Shown: one piece after another, positions 16,358 to 24,547 of the stretch
Layout of the letters: every line of letters begins with the position of its first letter
Numbering within the stretch: the first letter of the stretch is position 1
Assembly: GCA_030649025.1 (NCBI GenBank)
Contig: JAUSGO010000024.1
Span: 1 to 51,863 of the forward strand
Length of the DNA: 51,863 nt
Direction of reading: 5' to 3'
From: a bacterium
GTDB lineage: Bacteria; Patescibacteriota; Minisyncoccia; JAUYLV01
Notes under the pieces: generated by a model
What the model was told of the DNA's origin: nothing
What the model saw: the letters and a program-made list of their open reading frames with translations, nothing else
Databases searched by the model: none
Translations under genes and position numbers: made by a program

Positions 16358-17668
16358 ATGTCTCCTCCAACGCTATCCGAACTTGCTCCGCAGTTTATCG
16401 CCATTGCCGGCTATTGGTGGATCTGGCTGCCTATTCTTTTAGGCTTTATTTTGGTGCAATCGTGGCTTACATATGTACGCGCGAAATTCAAAGCATCTAT
16501 CCGCTGGTCGCTGCTTGAGATCCGTGTTCCCCGCGAGCTTAAAAAAACCCCGAAGGCCATGGAGCAGATCTTTGCGGGGTTATACGGGCTTCGCAACAAG
16601 GCGGATAATATCATCGAAACATATGTGGATGGCGAAGTGACGCTCTGGTTCAGTTTTGAGATCGCAAGTTTTTCCGGCGACATTCATTTTTATGTTCGAA
16701 CGCCGACAAAACACCGGCACATCATAGAGGCTGTTTTTTACGCACACTACCCGGATCTGGAAATTTTGGAAGTTTCGGATTACATGGCTACGGTACCCAA
16801 GTCCATGCAGGAAATGGATGAAAGCGGATATAGTCTCTGGGGAAGCGAACTGAGGCTTGCCCGAGAAGACGCATATCCCATCCGCACTTATGCGGAGTTC
16901 AGTTCAACGGTCGAAGAGGAACAGATCGATCCGGTCTCGGCGCTCGTGGAGATTTTGGGTAAGGCGAAACGGGGAGAGAAAATTCTTTTACAGATACTCG
17001 TTCGTCCCGCAGACGATACTTGGCAGTTACAAGGGAAGAAGCTTCTCGATAAACTCAAGACTTCGAACATACACAAAAAGACAAAAGTGATGCCGGGCGG
17101 AGATGTTGAAGAAGTGGAAAAAATGATTGCCCGCACACCCGGGGAAGTAGACCTCCTCAAGGCCATTAATCTGAATATCTCAAAGCCCGGATTTGAGACG
17201 ATTATCCGCTATATGTACTTGGCACCCAAGGATATTTTCAGCACGAACCTTGCGCGCCGCGGCGTGTTTTCCTGCTTCAACCAGTATGCGGATTTTCGAA
17301 TGAATTTCTTCAGACAGAATTCGGGAGCTCGCACGGAAACATGGTGGGTAAAATCTCCCTATATTTTTCCCGAGATACGCCTTCGCGGGCGGAAGCGCCG
17401 CATGCTACGGAACTTCAGAGAACGGCGGATGCCCGAGGAATCATTTTTTTCAAAGATCGCCACATCGGAGGTATTCGACTGGAATGTGAAATCGAAGACC
17501 TTCGTGCTCAATACCGAAGAGCTTGCGACCATTTGGCACCTGCCATCGCATCTAGTGCTGACTGCTCCCTTTGTGCAGAGGGTTGAGTCGCGGAAAATAG
17601 GCCCGCCGGCAGGACTTCCTATCTTCGGCGGAGAAGAGGAAACGCCCTGGACAAAAAAGAAAAAATAA
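16358..17668 (+). CDS. Membrane-anchored protein, DUF8128-like
   Basis: A 436-residue protein with one N-terminal membrane helix (about 18-38, rich in Trp), then a large soluble part. It contains a pair of ferredoxin-like stretches (EIRVPRELKKTPKAMEQIF and FYAHYPDLEILEV) of the kind found before the ATPase of conjugative coupling proteins and in DUF8128 proteins of CPR genomes. No Walker motifs are present, so it is not itself an ATPase. It may be the membrane part of a DNA- or protein-transfer machine whose motor is elsewhere. The C-terminus is basic (TKKKK). The next gene, 52 bases downstream, is also a membrane protein and probably a partner. GGAAGG lies upstream of the start. Confidence 0.6.
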   Translation: MSPPTLSELAPQFIAIAGYWWIWLPILLGFILVQSWLTYVRAKFKASIRWSLLEIRVPRELKKTPKAMEQIFAGLYGLRNKADNIIETYVDGEVTLWFSFEIASFSGDIHFYVRTPTKHRHIIEAVFYAHYPDLEILEVSDYMATVPKSMQEMDESGYSLWGSELRLAREDAYPIRTYAEFSSTVEEEQIDPVSALVEILGKAKRGEKILLQILVRPADDTWQLQGKKLLDKLKTSNIHKKTKVMPGGDVEEVEKMIARTPGEVDLLKAINLNISKPGFETIIRYMYLAPKDIFSTNLARRGVFSCFNQYADFRMNFFRQNSGARTETWWVKSPYIFPEIRLRGRKRRMLRNFRERRMPEESFFSKIATSEVFDWNVKSKTFVLNTEELATIWHLPSHLVLTAPFVQRVESRKIGPPAGLPIFGGEEETPWTKKKK

Positions 17669-17720
17669 GAATAAGATAATCCGCAATACTTCTGCCGCGC
17701 TCTTGCAATAAAGACGGAAT

Positions 17721-18284
17721 ATGGAATCACACCAACTCTATCTTGCCCAAATTTTCACCGTTGGCAACGCGATCATTGATTTTTTTGTCACAACGGACTG
17801 GACTCGCGCCATCTTTTGGATAAAAATAATTTCTTTTATTATTTCAGCGGTAATGCTTGTTGGTATCGTGTGGGTGCTAAAAAAGCATCACGGAATATTC
17901 GCTGCCGCATATCAAAAAGTCATTAATACCAAGGCAGCAGAGCCGGAGATAGATCCCCAGGTCGAATATTACGAACACGAGGAATGGAGAAATGTGGTAA
18001 AACTATGGTCTTCTCATTCGCTTGCGGAGAAGCGCCTTGCCTTGATCGATGCGGACGCACTTTTTGATAACGTGCTTCGCGATCGGAGAATCCCGGGCGA
18101 GACGTTCATTGAACGCGTGGCCAGTCCGGAGATGCCGCTGTTATCCAACATGAATGACGTGCTGTTTGCACACAAGTTCAGGAACGAATTGGTGCATGAA
18201 ACCGGGGCTACATTTGATCTGATAGATGCCCAGACCGCCTTCGCGGCGTATGAACAGGCTCTCAAAGAGCTTAAAATCATCTAA
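17721..18284 (+). CDS. Membrane protein of unknown function
   Basis: A 187-residue protein with a long hydrophobic segment at about 36-58 (WIKIISFIISAVMLVGIVWV). A preceding partly hydrophobic N-terminus suggests one or two helices. The cytoplasmic C-terminal domain is helical and acidic; residues near 110-185 (ALIDADALFDNVL, then KFRNELVHETGATFDL) resemble helical-bundle domains of the HEPN/DUF4145 kind, but the match is weak. It lies directly after the DUF8128-like gene with a short gap, so the two are probably expressed together. No enzyme motif is seen. Confidence 0.55.
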   Translation: MESHQLYLAQIFTVGNAIIDFFVTTDWTRAIFWIKIISFIISAVMLVGIVWVLKKHHGIFAAAYQKVINTKAAEPEIDPQVEYYEHEEWRNVVKLWSSHSLAEKRLALIDADALFDNVLRDRRIPGETFIERVASPEMPLLSNMNDVLFAHKFRNELVHETGATFDLIDAQTAFAAYEQALKELKII

Positions 18285-18293
18285 AGACATGCG

Positions 18294-18372
18294 ATGCAAA
18301 TCAACGAATGCATTCGAATGATACGAATAAAATAACTTTCTTATTCGTTGCATTCGCATCAATTCGTATATT
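18294..18372. repeat. Low-complexity palindromic spacer
   Basis: Words related to ACGAATGCATTCGAATG on the left and TTATTCGTTGCATTCG on the right form an imperfect palindrome around AACTTTC. It is the same kind of spacer as at tig/clpP and secD/secF but with different repeat words. Confidence 0.5.
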
Positions 18373-18392
18373 GGCATCGGAGTAAGCATTCT

Positions 18393-18719
18393 ATGACCCA
18401 TAAACCTCACCCCGAGCCGTACCATGTTGGCGATTTGGCTCCTCATGAAGGCGAATATGTGTGCGTGCCCTGCGGGTTCAAAAAACTTCTCAAAACGGGT
18501 GAGTCGTTCAGTGAGTGCCTCTCCTGCATGAAAGACGAAGGGTGGCACATCTTGGGTGCCGAGCAGGACGTGGAAGACGCACTGCTCGACGATACGGATG
18601 TTGAAGAAAAAGAACATCACTACCACACCGAGGATAATGAAGAGGTCGCCGAAGGGCTTGAGCTTTGGGAATCGATCCAAAAGCCCGACGAAGGGAGTGG
18701 CGGGAAACACGAAGAGTAA
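18393..18719 (+). CDS. Small acidic zinc-ribbon protein
   Basis: A 108-residue protein. CVPC near residues 24-27 and CLSC near 44-47 can bind one zinc ion, as in rubredoxin-like ribbons. The C-terminal half is very acidic with a His-rich patch (EKEHHYHTEDNEE) that may also bind metal. The start at 18393 is the ATG after the spacer; an earlier start at 18348 would be coded by spacer repeats. The function is unknown. It follows the two membrane-protein genes and may belong to the same unit. Confidence 0.6.
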   Translation: MTHKPHPEPYHVGDLAPHEGEYVCVPCGFKKLLKTGESFSECLSCMKDEGWHILGAEQDVEDALLDDTDVEEKEHHYHTEDNEEVAEGLELWESIQKPDEGSGGKHEE

Positions 18720-18820
18720 AAACGTTGAATTTTGTTGTGGGGACTAAACTTTAATTAAAACTGAGACGAACTTCTCGGCTGTAGATCCGCTGAGCTTCAT
18801 TTCAAAGAAAGTTTTATTTT

Positions 18821-19192
18821 ATGGAAAGCAAATGGACTTCTTTGCATGGCGAGGGCTATGTGGTAGAAGATCTGGGTCGCCCAGCAGTTTTTCTTATTCC
18901 TGCAAAAAAACTGAAGCAACCCATCGGCAACACAACGGTAGAAGAAGACTTGCATAGATTTCTTATAGAGAATTTCGGCGCCTACACATGTCTGACCATT
19001 CCCAGCTTTGGCTTTTGGCGGGATATCGAAAAAGCGGCCATTTCCGATGAGTGCCGTGAATATGAGGTGTCATTTCTCGGCAAGGACCGCATTCCGCTTC
19101 TTTTAAGAAAGCTTGCAAAGATCGCATCACTGATAGGGGAAGAGTGTATTTACGTAAAAGCTGGCCAATACGCCGGCCTCGTTCATCCATGA
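18821..19192 (+). CDS. Hypothetical protein
   Basis: A 123-residue soluble protein with an alternating strand/helix pattern. The C-terminal half (YEVSFLGKDRIPLLL, then IASLIGEECIYVKAGQYAGLV) suggests a small alpha/beta sandwich. I do not recognise the family; a loose similarity to DUF3574-like proteins was considered and is not secure. No signal peptide. It ends just before a strong terminator. Confidence 0.5.
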   Translation: MESKWTSLHGEGYVVEDLGRPAVFLIPAKKLKQPIGNTTVEEDLHRFLIENFGAYTCLTIPSFGFWRDIEKAAISDECREYEVSFLGKDRIPLLLRKLAKIASLIGEECIYVKAGQYAGLVHP

Positions 19193-19213
19193 CCGCCAGA
19201 ACCCTTTAAGTTT

Positions 19214-19246
19214 ACTACCACGACCGCAAGGCCGTGGTAGTTTTTT
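19214..19246 (+). terminator. Rho-independent terminator
   Basis: ACTACCACG (19214-19222) pairs with CGTGGTAGT (19233-19241), followed by TTTTTT. It ends the plus-strand unit before the convergent DedA gene. Confidence 0.85.
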
Positions 19247-19247
19247 G

Positions 19248-19391
19248 TTATGGTAATCCACTTTCATCTTTCCGATTTTCCGGGTCTCGAAGATCTCGCA
19301 GAGAGAGCTCAAGAATTTTCTTGCCCTGATGTTTGCATAAGCGCAGGGCCTCTTCTTCGGATTCGAGAGCCTTCAGGGCTTCTTCGAACGG
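19248..19391 (-). other. Out-of-frame coding-like stretch after dedA
   Basis: A 47-codon open frame overlaps the dedA stop in another frame and ends at a TAA beside the terminator. It reads as helical, acidic protein (PFEEALKALESEEEALRL, then KKILELSLRDLRDPENRK). It has no start codon of its own. It could be the original DedA C-terminus separated by a frameshift near 19375-19395, or the tail of a lost gene. Confidence 0.35.
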
Positions 19392-20056
19392 CTACTCCCG
19401 AGCTTGACGAGAGACGTTAAACCTTCTGATATGGCGCGTAGCAAAGAAGTGCGAAAGATGGCTCGCAAAACGTACCAAAGCCCTATAGCTCCTGCCAGAA
19501 ATATAAAGAAAAAGACAACAAGGTATGTGAGGCTTTCTATATAATGCGTAAGCAATTTGAAAGAGAGGCCAAAGGTATAGCCGAAAAGTCCCGTGAGGCA
19601 CGCCCATATCGCCGATCCAAGGAGATTATACACGGCAAATTTTTTCAAACGCATCTTGAGGGTTCCTGCGAGGATAAGGGTGGCTATGGTAAAACCGACG
19701 GTGAACTTGGTGATAACAATGGCTTTTCCGCCATGCCTTTCAAAGTATGTTCGCGCCTCCTCAAGATGTTCGTTGCTGATCCGCAGATACTTTCCCCAGC
19801 GCACGACAGAGCTGGCTCCGCCGAAAAATCCGACCGCATACCATGAAAATCCGGAGAAAGAATGCCCGACAGTGATCAGAGGGATCACCAAAAAAATATT
19901 AAGCTTTCCCAGTGAAGCGATGAATCCCGCAAAAATCATGCTATTGAATCCCTCGATCCACGAAGCGCCGAAGAATATGATATACCCCCATCGGCGGATT
20001 ACCTCATCATTATGCTGCAGGATGTTGAGAAAATGATCCATGGCGAGCGAGTCCAT
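19373..20056 (-). CDS. DedA-family membrane protein
   Basis: A 227-residue protein with about six hydrophobic segments. The DedA/VTT signature is visible around residues 104-135: a YFERHGGKAIVITKF stretch, TVGFTIATLILAG, then KMRLKKFAVYNLLGS. DedA proteins act as lipid scramblases/flippases, for example recycling undecaprenyl phosphate. The conserved Arg in the usual F-x-P-x-x-R motif is not obvious here (FTVGFT), a possible loss of a key residue. The gene starts inside the end of the upstream O-antigen ligase-like gene (47-base overlap), suggesting translational coupling. The C-terminal end may be frameshifted. Confidence 0.8.
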   Translation of the reverse strand: MDSLAMDHFLNILQHNDEVIRRWGYIIFFGASWIEGFNSMIFAGFIASLGKLNIFLVIPLITVGHSFSGFSWYAVGFFGGASSVVRWGKYLRISNEHLEEARTYFERHGGKAIVITKFTVGFTIATLILAGTLKMRLKKFAVYNLLGSAIWACLTGLFGYTFGLSFKLLTHYIESLTYLVVFFFIFLAGAIGLWYVLRAIFRTSLLRAISEGLTSLVKLGSSRSKKP

Positions 20057-21452
20057 CTAAATTTTGCGTGGTAAAATTTAGGCGGGTGAACGTTAATAAA
20101 ACGCTTATGCAAAATAGTGAAAAACCCTGCTCCAGTGTGAAAAAATAGTGATCAGAAATCCCCAAGGCCAGAAAGGAGGCAAAGAGGGCAAGCGTGACGG
20201 TGTGCCATAGTGTATCCGCATCTCTGCCTTTACGATGTTGCGACCATGTGCGTAGCACGGAGCCGATAAAAAATAGAAAAACCAAAAGCCCAAAAAGTCC
20301 GAATTCCGAAGCAATAAGCAGGTAAGCGTTATGTACGGGCTGATACATCCACGGCTCCGGAAGCGCACCCGTGTGGCGTTCGATGTTCTGCACGAACTGA
20401 CCGGGCCCTACGCCAAAGAATTTATCCGCATCGATCATTTTGGCGGCCCAATAGATTCCCTCAAGGCGTATTTGAACCGCCTGGTCTTCGAGTGCGAGAT
20501 TCTTGCGGCTTTGTATTTCGTTGGAAAAGAATAGCCATGCGAAGAGAGCTGCGCTCAAAAATATTATGCACAGCGCGTAGATCCGATTTTTTTCTCCGGG
20601 AGATAAGACGTTTTTCTTTACGATGATCCACGCGCCCAGTATGGCAAGCCCGATGCCCAGTGCTATCCATCCGCTTCGTGAAAACGTGAAAAGGAGCGAC
20701 GTGAGCATAAGCGCAATACCTCCCAACCACAGACTGCTCGATACTGCGCCACTTGCGCTTTTTTGCGTGTACGCGTATGCGGACATGAAGATTGCGAATA
20801 TCAAAAACGCCGCAAGCACATTCGGATGCGGGAGCGTTCCGTAGGCGCGAACGAACGTTGTCCCCAACGCCTCAAATTTTGCAACACCGGCAATGTTTGC
20901 ACCAATCGTCTGCTCGCCTAAAAACCACAGGCCCGCGCTATGTCCGGAAAAAAATTGGAACCACGAAAGCCCGGCCTGCAGCGCGCCGCTTAAAAAAATG
21001 GGAATGAAGAACGCGGCATATGGAAGAGTTGAGAATCTTTTTGAAAGAAGGGCTATAAAAATGACAAAAAGCGCAAATCTTGCGACAAACGCAATGCCAA
21101 GTGCGGGGGATTCACTTATGAGCGCAGATACAAGGCCGATGCCAAGGAGGAGCATCGCGCTGAGTCCGGTAAGACTTTTTGGTCGTGGCATGTTGCGGTA
21201 TGCCGTCCGTACCATCCAAAACGCCACCAGAACCATCATGGAGATATCCGTTGCGTAGAGGAACACCGTGTTGTAAGGAAAATATGCCAAGCTTCCCTGC
21301 CATAAGGCCGTTCGTGTTCCGATTGGAACGGTAAAACAAAAAACCGCAATAAGCAGTTTCTCGATCTGTGCCACGGAAAGAGGATTCTTTGCTGTCAGCT
21401 CTATTGTGCGAAATACTCTGCGAATGAACACTGATGAAAATTCAAAATTCAA
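20010..21452 (-). CDS. O-antigen ligase / polymerase-like membrane protein
   Basis: About 480 residues with some 11-12 hydrophobic segments. The Wzy_C-type loop is near residues 330-385: RLEGIYWAAKMI, FFGVGPGQF, then PVHNAYLLIASEFGLFG, where the Arg and His are the conserved catalytic-type residues. Such proteins join glycan chains carried on undecaprenyl pyrophosphate to an acceptor or polymerise them at the outer face of the membrane. A CPR cell may use it for S-layer glycans or surface polysaccharide. The first codons are repeats of the palindromic spacer (TTG start at 21452); GTG at 21431 is an alternative. Coupled to DedA by overlap, which fits lipid-carrier recycling. Confidence 0.82.
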   Translation of the reverse strand: MNFEFSSVFIRRVFRTIELTAKNPLSVAQIEKLLIAVFCFTVPIGTRTALWQGSLAYFPYNTVFLYATDISMMVLVAFWMVRTAYRNMPRPKSLTGLSAMLLLGIGLVSALISESPALGIAFVARFALFVIFIALLSKRFSTLPYAAFFIPIFLSGALQAGLSWFQFFSGHSAGLWFLGEQTIGANIAGVAKFEALGTTFVRAYGTLPHPNVLAAFLIFAIFMSAYAYTQKSASGAVSSSLWLGGIALMLTSLLFTFSRSGWIALGIGLAILGAWIIVKKNVLSPGEKNRIYALCIIFLSAALFAWLFFSNEIQSRKNLALEDQAVQIRLEGIYWAAKMIDADKFFGVGPGQFVQNIERHTGALPEPWMYQPVHNAYLLIASEFGLFGLLVFLFFIGSVLRTWSQHRKGRDADTLWHTVTLALFASFLALGISDHYFFTLEQGFSLFCISVLLTFTRLNFTTQNLDGLARHGSFSQHPAA

Positions 21453-21547
21453 AAATCAAAAATCAAAATTTTGGAATCTTGCGAAGGTTTTGCGCACAAA
21501 ACCTTCGCGCCTCCATTATTTTGCATTTTGAGATTTGCATTTTGCAT
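21436..21547. repeat. Palindromic spacer with covarying stem, copy 2
   Basis: GCGAAGGTTTTG (21481-21492) pairs with 21497-21508. Compared with copies 1 and 3 the stem differs at three positions, and each change is matched on the other arm. It is flanked by AAAATTC/AAAATC words on one side and TTTGCATTTTG words on the other. It starts at the stop of the upstream zinc-ribbon gene and reaches the start of the ligase gene. Confidence 0.75.
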
Positions 21548-22066
21548 TTACTTTGTCGCAGGCCCCTCCCACGTGATGCGTACGACCTCGTCTTCTTTTG
21601 ACCAATGAATAACAAGGTCTCCCTTAAAGACGCTTTTTATTTTTTTGCCCATGCGCAATGCAAGTTGATTCTCCGATGTGGTTATACGCATGCGCTCGCC
21701 CAAGTCCTCCGTCTCCAAAATTCTGTCCATAGGATCTCGCAGGTACGCCCGCTCCCCTATATTTTTTATAAGTCTCAAAATTTCTTTTTTCTGCGTCTTT
21801 TCGAATGAGCGCATGAGTATCTCGCCCTCAAAGGTGTGGTCGTGTTTCATGCGGCAGGCGGGACATTCTGTGAATGCTATCTTCGCATCTTTTCCGGATG
21901 TTTTTTTGGTGTCTGCAGAATGGACCCAGTGTTTTTTCATGAAGCGGGCGCCGCATGTTTTGCACACACGGGTCTTATCGTCGGCTTTCCCGAACGCATC
22001 ACTTCTGCCGCCCCAGGTCGATTTGGATCCCCATGAACCCATTTTTGTTTTTATAGATTTTGGCAT
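21548..22066 (-). CDS. Zinc-ribbon protein of the BCAM0308/NMD3-related type
   Basis: A 172-residue basic protein. It has a zinc ribbon (CKTCG near 35-39 and CPAC near 68-71), then a helical stretch with FEKTQKKEILRLIKNIGE. An alpha/beta C-terminal part (TTSENQLALRMGKKIKSVFKGDL) looks like the short RNA-binding module of NMD3-type and BCAM0308-family proteins. The function in bacteria is not established; RNA or ribosome binding is inference. It starts 6 bases after the permease stop, and AGGA-like bases are absent, so it is probably translated by coupling. Confidence 0.6.
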   Translation of the reverse strand: MPKSIKTKMGSWGSKSTWGGRSDAFGKADDKTRVCKTCGARFMKKHWVHSADTKKTSGKDAKIAFTECPACRMKHDHTFEGEILMRSFEKTQKKEILRLIKNIGERAYLRDPMDRILETEDLGERMRITTSENQLALRMGKKIKSVFKGDLVIHWSKEDEVVRITWEGPATK

Positions 22067-22072
22067 ACATTT

Positions 22073-23218
22073 TTATCCTATCGTGAATACTATTTCATAT
22101 ACGATGCCGGCGGCGAATACCGTACCCAATACATAGTATACCCCAAGAGGCATGCGGAGGGAATATTCCGGTTGTCGTTGGCCCTTTGCGCGGGCTGCGC
22201 GGTGGAGCTTCAGGAGAAGGACCCCCTCTACTCCTCCCAGAACTCCCCCGACGAAACTAATGACTTTGACAAAATCATGTGTTGAGACGGCAAAAAGAAC
22301 GAGAGGAACGGTAAGTACGGTGAGTATGGCCACACTGCGGCGCATCTTAAGGTCGTAGATAAAAGCATGTTTAAGCACGAGTCCCATAACGATAAATGAT
22401 GTTGCGACGGTGAGAATACCGACAAGTCCTCCGGCAATCGACATCCATGATCCATAGCGTGAAGCAAGAGAACTTATGGAGTCTGTTGCGGTCGTATTGC
22501 CGAAAGCGCCGACGACGCTAAGGGCAAAAAGCGCATAAAGCAGGGCAGGAATCAAAGTGCCGATCGTAATGATTCTTTTCATTTTACCGTCTCCGGCAAG
22601 AATATCCCTAAGCTCCGGGACCGCAGCGCCCCCGGCCAATGAAAAAAGTATGACACCATAAGGCAAAAATATATCATGGAACGTGCTCGGCATCGAAAGA
22701 TTTGAGAAAGAGATGTCCGGAAGTGCGCGGCCGATAATCGCGACAAATATCGTAAGAAGTACTGCGCTCATTGCGACTTCCGCCGGTGCGCCGGTCTTAA
22801 AATCGGTAATGACGAAAAAGGCCATGACTGCAAAGAAAAGAATGCTCCATGTTCCGATTCCGAGGACGAAGAAATGGTCAAAGAGCAGTTTACTGAACGT
22901 TCCGCCCACAATCGTGTAGGCAAGCAATGTCCCGAATATGCCAAATATCATAAGAAGCGACGCGACGCGCTTTCCCCACGTCCCAAGATATATCTCGGCA
23001 TAACCGATAAGCCGGTGTTTTTCATGGGTGCGCAGAACAATCTCCCCATAGATAAGGTGGAGCGTCAGTACCACAAGGCTTAAAACCCCCAGATATCCCA
23101 GACCGATAAAAAATCCGGCGCGAGAGAACGCATACGGAATGCCGAAAGTTCCAACGCCCACAATGGTGCCGATGAGCACGGCCAGTGCCTGTAAAAATTT
23201 TACTGTTTCGGAACGCAT
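22073..23218 (-). CDS. Amino acid permease (aromatic / SLC38-like, APC fold)
   Basis: A 381-residue transporter with about 11 membrane helices. The first helix carries IGTIVGVGTFGIPYAF, the unwound GxGxxGIP substrate motif of the HAAAP/SLC38 branch of the APC superfamily. Helix 6 has ILFSLAGGAAVPELRD, also typical. It most likely imports an aromatic or neutral amino acid by proton or sodium symport, useful for an organism with few biosynthetic pathways. It is first in a minus-strand unit with the zinc-ribbon, ligase and DedA genes and is divergent from the histidine kinase, sharing a 28-base promoter region. Confidence 0.85.
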   Translation of the reverse strand: MRSETVKFLQALAVLIGTIVGVGTFGIPYAFSRAGFFIGLGYLGVLSLVVLTLHLIYGEIVLRTHEKHRLIGYAEIYLGTWGKRVASLLMIFGIFGTLLAYTIVGGTFSKLLFDHFFVLGIGTWSILFFAVMAFFVITDFKTGAPAEVAMSAVLLTIFVAIIGRALPDISFSNLSMPSTFHDIFLPYGVILFSLAGGAAVPELRDILAGDGKMKRIITIGTLIPALLYALFALSVVGAFGNTTATDSISSLASRYGSWMSIAGGLVGILTVATSFIVMGLVLKHAFIYDLKMRRSVAILTVLTVPLVLFAVSTHDFVKVISFVGGVLGGVEGVLLLKLHRAARAKGQRQPEYSLRMPLGVYYVLGTVFAAGIVYEIVFTIG

Positions 23219-23246
23219 AAGTATGCGTAGTATACCATACTATGGT
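23219..23246. promoter_or_regulatory. Overlapping divergent promoters (permease / histidine kinase)
   Basis: TATACT on minus (23234-23229) serves the permease start at 23218. On plus, CATACT (23236-23241) sits just before the kinase ATGs at 23247/23259. The bases between form a TATACCATACTATGGTAT near-palindrome. Both messages would be nearly leaderless, and one bound regulator could control both. Confidence 0.5.
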
Positions 23247-23258
23247 ATGATGCGAACC

Positions 23259-24473
23259 ATGAGTATTCCGCAGGCAGGATTATCCATATTTTCCAGGATA
23301 TTCAACGAACTGCCCGTTCCGGCCGTTATATTTTTCAAAAAATCGAAGAATCAAAAACCTTTGGCAAATGTGTGGGCCAGAAAACTATTCGGTGTCCAGC
23401 TCTCTCCGCTTAGGAAAAATCTTCTTTTTTATGCCGTGGGAGGAAAGCTTCGCCGGTATCCTGCCCAAGAACTTCCCTGGAATATCGCGCTTGAAAAAGG
23501 CATTGGAGCCCAGAAAGACGATCTTGTCATGCAGGGAGGAAAAAAACCGGAGGTCTTATTACAGGCATTTTCCATGCCCATACGGGAAGGAAAGGAACTT
23601 TCTGCGGCCGTTGTCACCTTTGAAGATGTGACCCTAAGAAGAAAACTTGAAGAGGATCTCTACATCCGAACAGTGAAGCTGGAAATAGCAAACGAGCATT
23701 TAAAGGACCTCGATCGGGCAAAGACGGAATTTGTTTCGCTTGCGTCGCACCAGCTAAAAACTCCTCTTACGGCCATCCGATGGTTCATGGAGCTTGTCAG
23801 GGAAGGGGACGCCGGTCCTATCAATGCGAAGCAGAAAGAATATCTGCAAGATGCAAATAAAGCGGTATTGCGTCTTGTGGAATTGATGAATTTTCTTCTG
23901 AATGTTTCACGGATCGAGACCGGTAAGCTTAGTGTTAGGCCGCAGAAGACCGATAGCGTTGAGTTCACGAAGAGCGTGATTCGGGAATCGGAAGCGCTTT
24001 TCAATGCGCGGGCGCAAACCTGCAGCTTCTCCGTTGATGTGCGTCTTCCCGCGATAGCGCTTGACGAGAAAATCATTCGGGAAGTGCTTTTGAACCTTCT
24101 TTCAAACGCCGCAAAATATACGCCAGCCGGTGGGAATGTATGGGTCCGCATATTTCGGAAAGGCGCTTTTGCGGTCTGGGAGGTTCGGGATTCCGGTTAC
24201 GGTATCCCCGAAAGGGAAAAAATCCGGATGTTCGAAAAATTTTTTCGAGCTTCGAATGTTCTAAAATATGATACGGAAGGAACGGGCCTTGGACTGTATC
24301 TCGCGCGTTCGCTTGTGGAACTTTGCGGCGGAACGTTGTGGTTCACCTCTAAAGAGCACGTAGGGTCGTCATTCTTTTTTACCATACCGCTTGAAGGAAC
24401 CAAGCCGTATCATGGAGAGAAACAGCTTTCGGAGTACCCAAAGCTTATCCCGACGTTTCACAAGCCCCGTTAG
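23259..24473 (+). CDS. Sensor histidine kinase, soluble, PAS-like N-terminus
   Basis: About 404 residues, with no membrane helix. Residues 10-125 form a PAS-like sensor (NELPVPAVIFF, then AAVVTFEDVTLRRKLEED). A coiled coil follows, then the H-box with His164 in SLASHQLKTPLTAIRW. The catalytic ATPase domain has N-box NLLSNAAKY, G1 DSGYGIP and G2 GTGLGLYLAR. It autophosphorylates on His164 and passes the phosphate to a receiver, most likely the gene 75 bases downstream. Three nearby ATGs (23247, 23250, 23259) are possible starts. Its signal is unknown; the cytosolic PAS suggests an internal cue. The stop codon lies in a strong hairpin. Confidence 0.92.
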   Translation: MSIPQAGLSIFSRIFNELPVPAVIFFKKSKNQKPLANVWARKLFGVQLSPLRKNLLFYAVGGKLRRYPAQELPWNIALEKGIGAQKDDLVMQGGKKPEVLLQAFSMPIREGKELSAAVVTFEDVTLRRKLEEDLYIRTVKLEIANEHLKDLDRAKTEFVSLASHQLKTPLTAIRWFMELVREGDAGPINAKQKEYLQDANKAVLRLVELMNFLLNVSRIETGKLSVRPQKTDSVEFTKSVIRESEALFNARAQTCSFSVDVRLPAIALDEKIIREVLLNLLSNAAKYTPAGGNVWVRIFRKGAFAVWEVRDSGYGIPEREKIRMFEKFFRASNVLKYDTEGTGLGLYLARSLVELCGGTLWFTSKEHVGSSFFFTIPLEGTKPYHGEKQLSEYPKLIPTFHKPR

Positions 24474-24512
24474 AAGCTGGGATGCTCGCATCAGTATTTT
24501 GCTTCTGACGGG
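24466..24512 (+). other. Hairpin over the kinase stop codon
   Basis: CCCGTTAGAAGC (24466-24477) pairs with GCTTCTGACGGG (24501-24512), twelve pairs including one G-U. A nested GATGC/GCATC stem sits inside. The TAG stop is in the left arm. No T-run follows, so it looks more like a processing or differential-expression structure between kinase and regulator than a terminator. Confidence 0.5.
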
Positions 24513-24547
24513 ATAAACGCGCATAACATTAACGTTAAAAATATACT

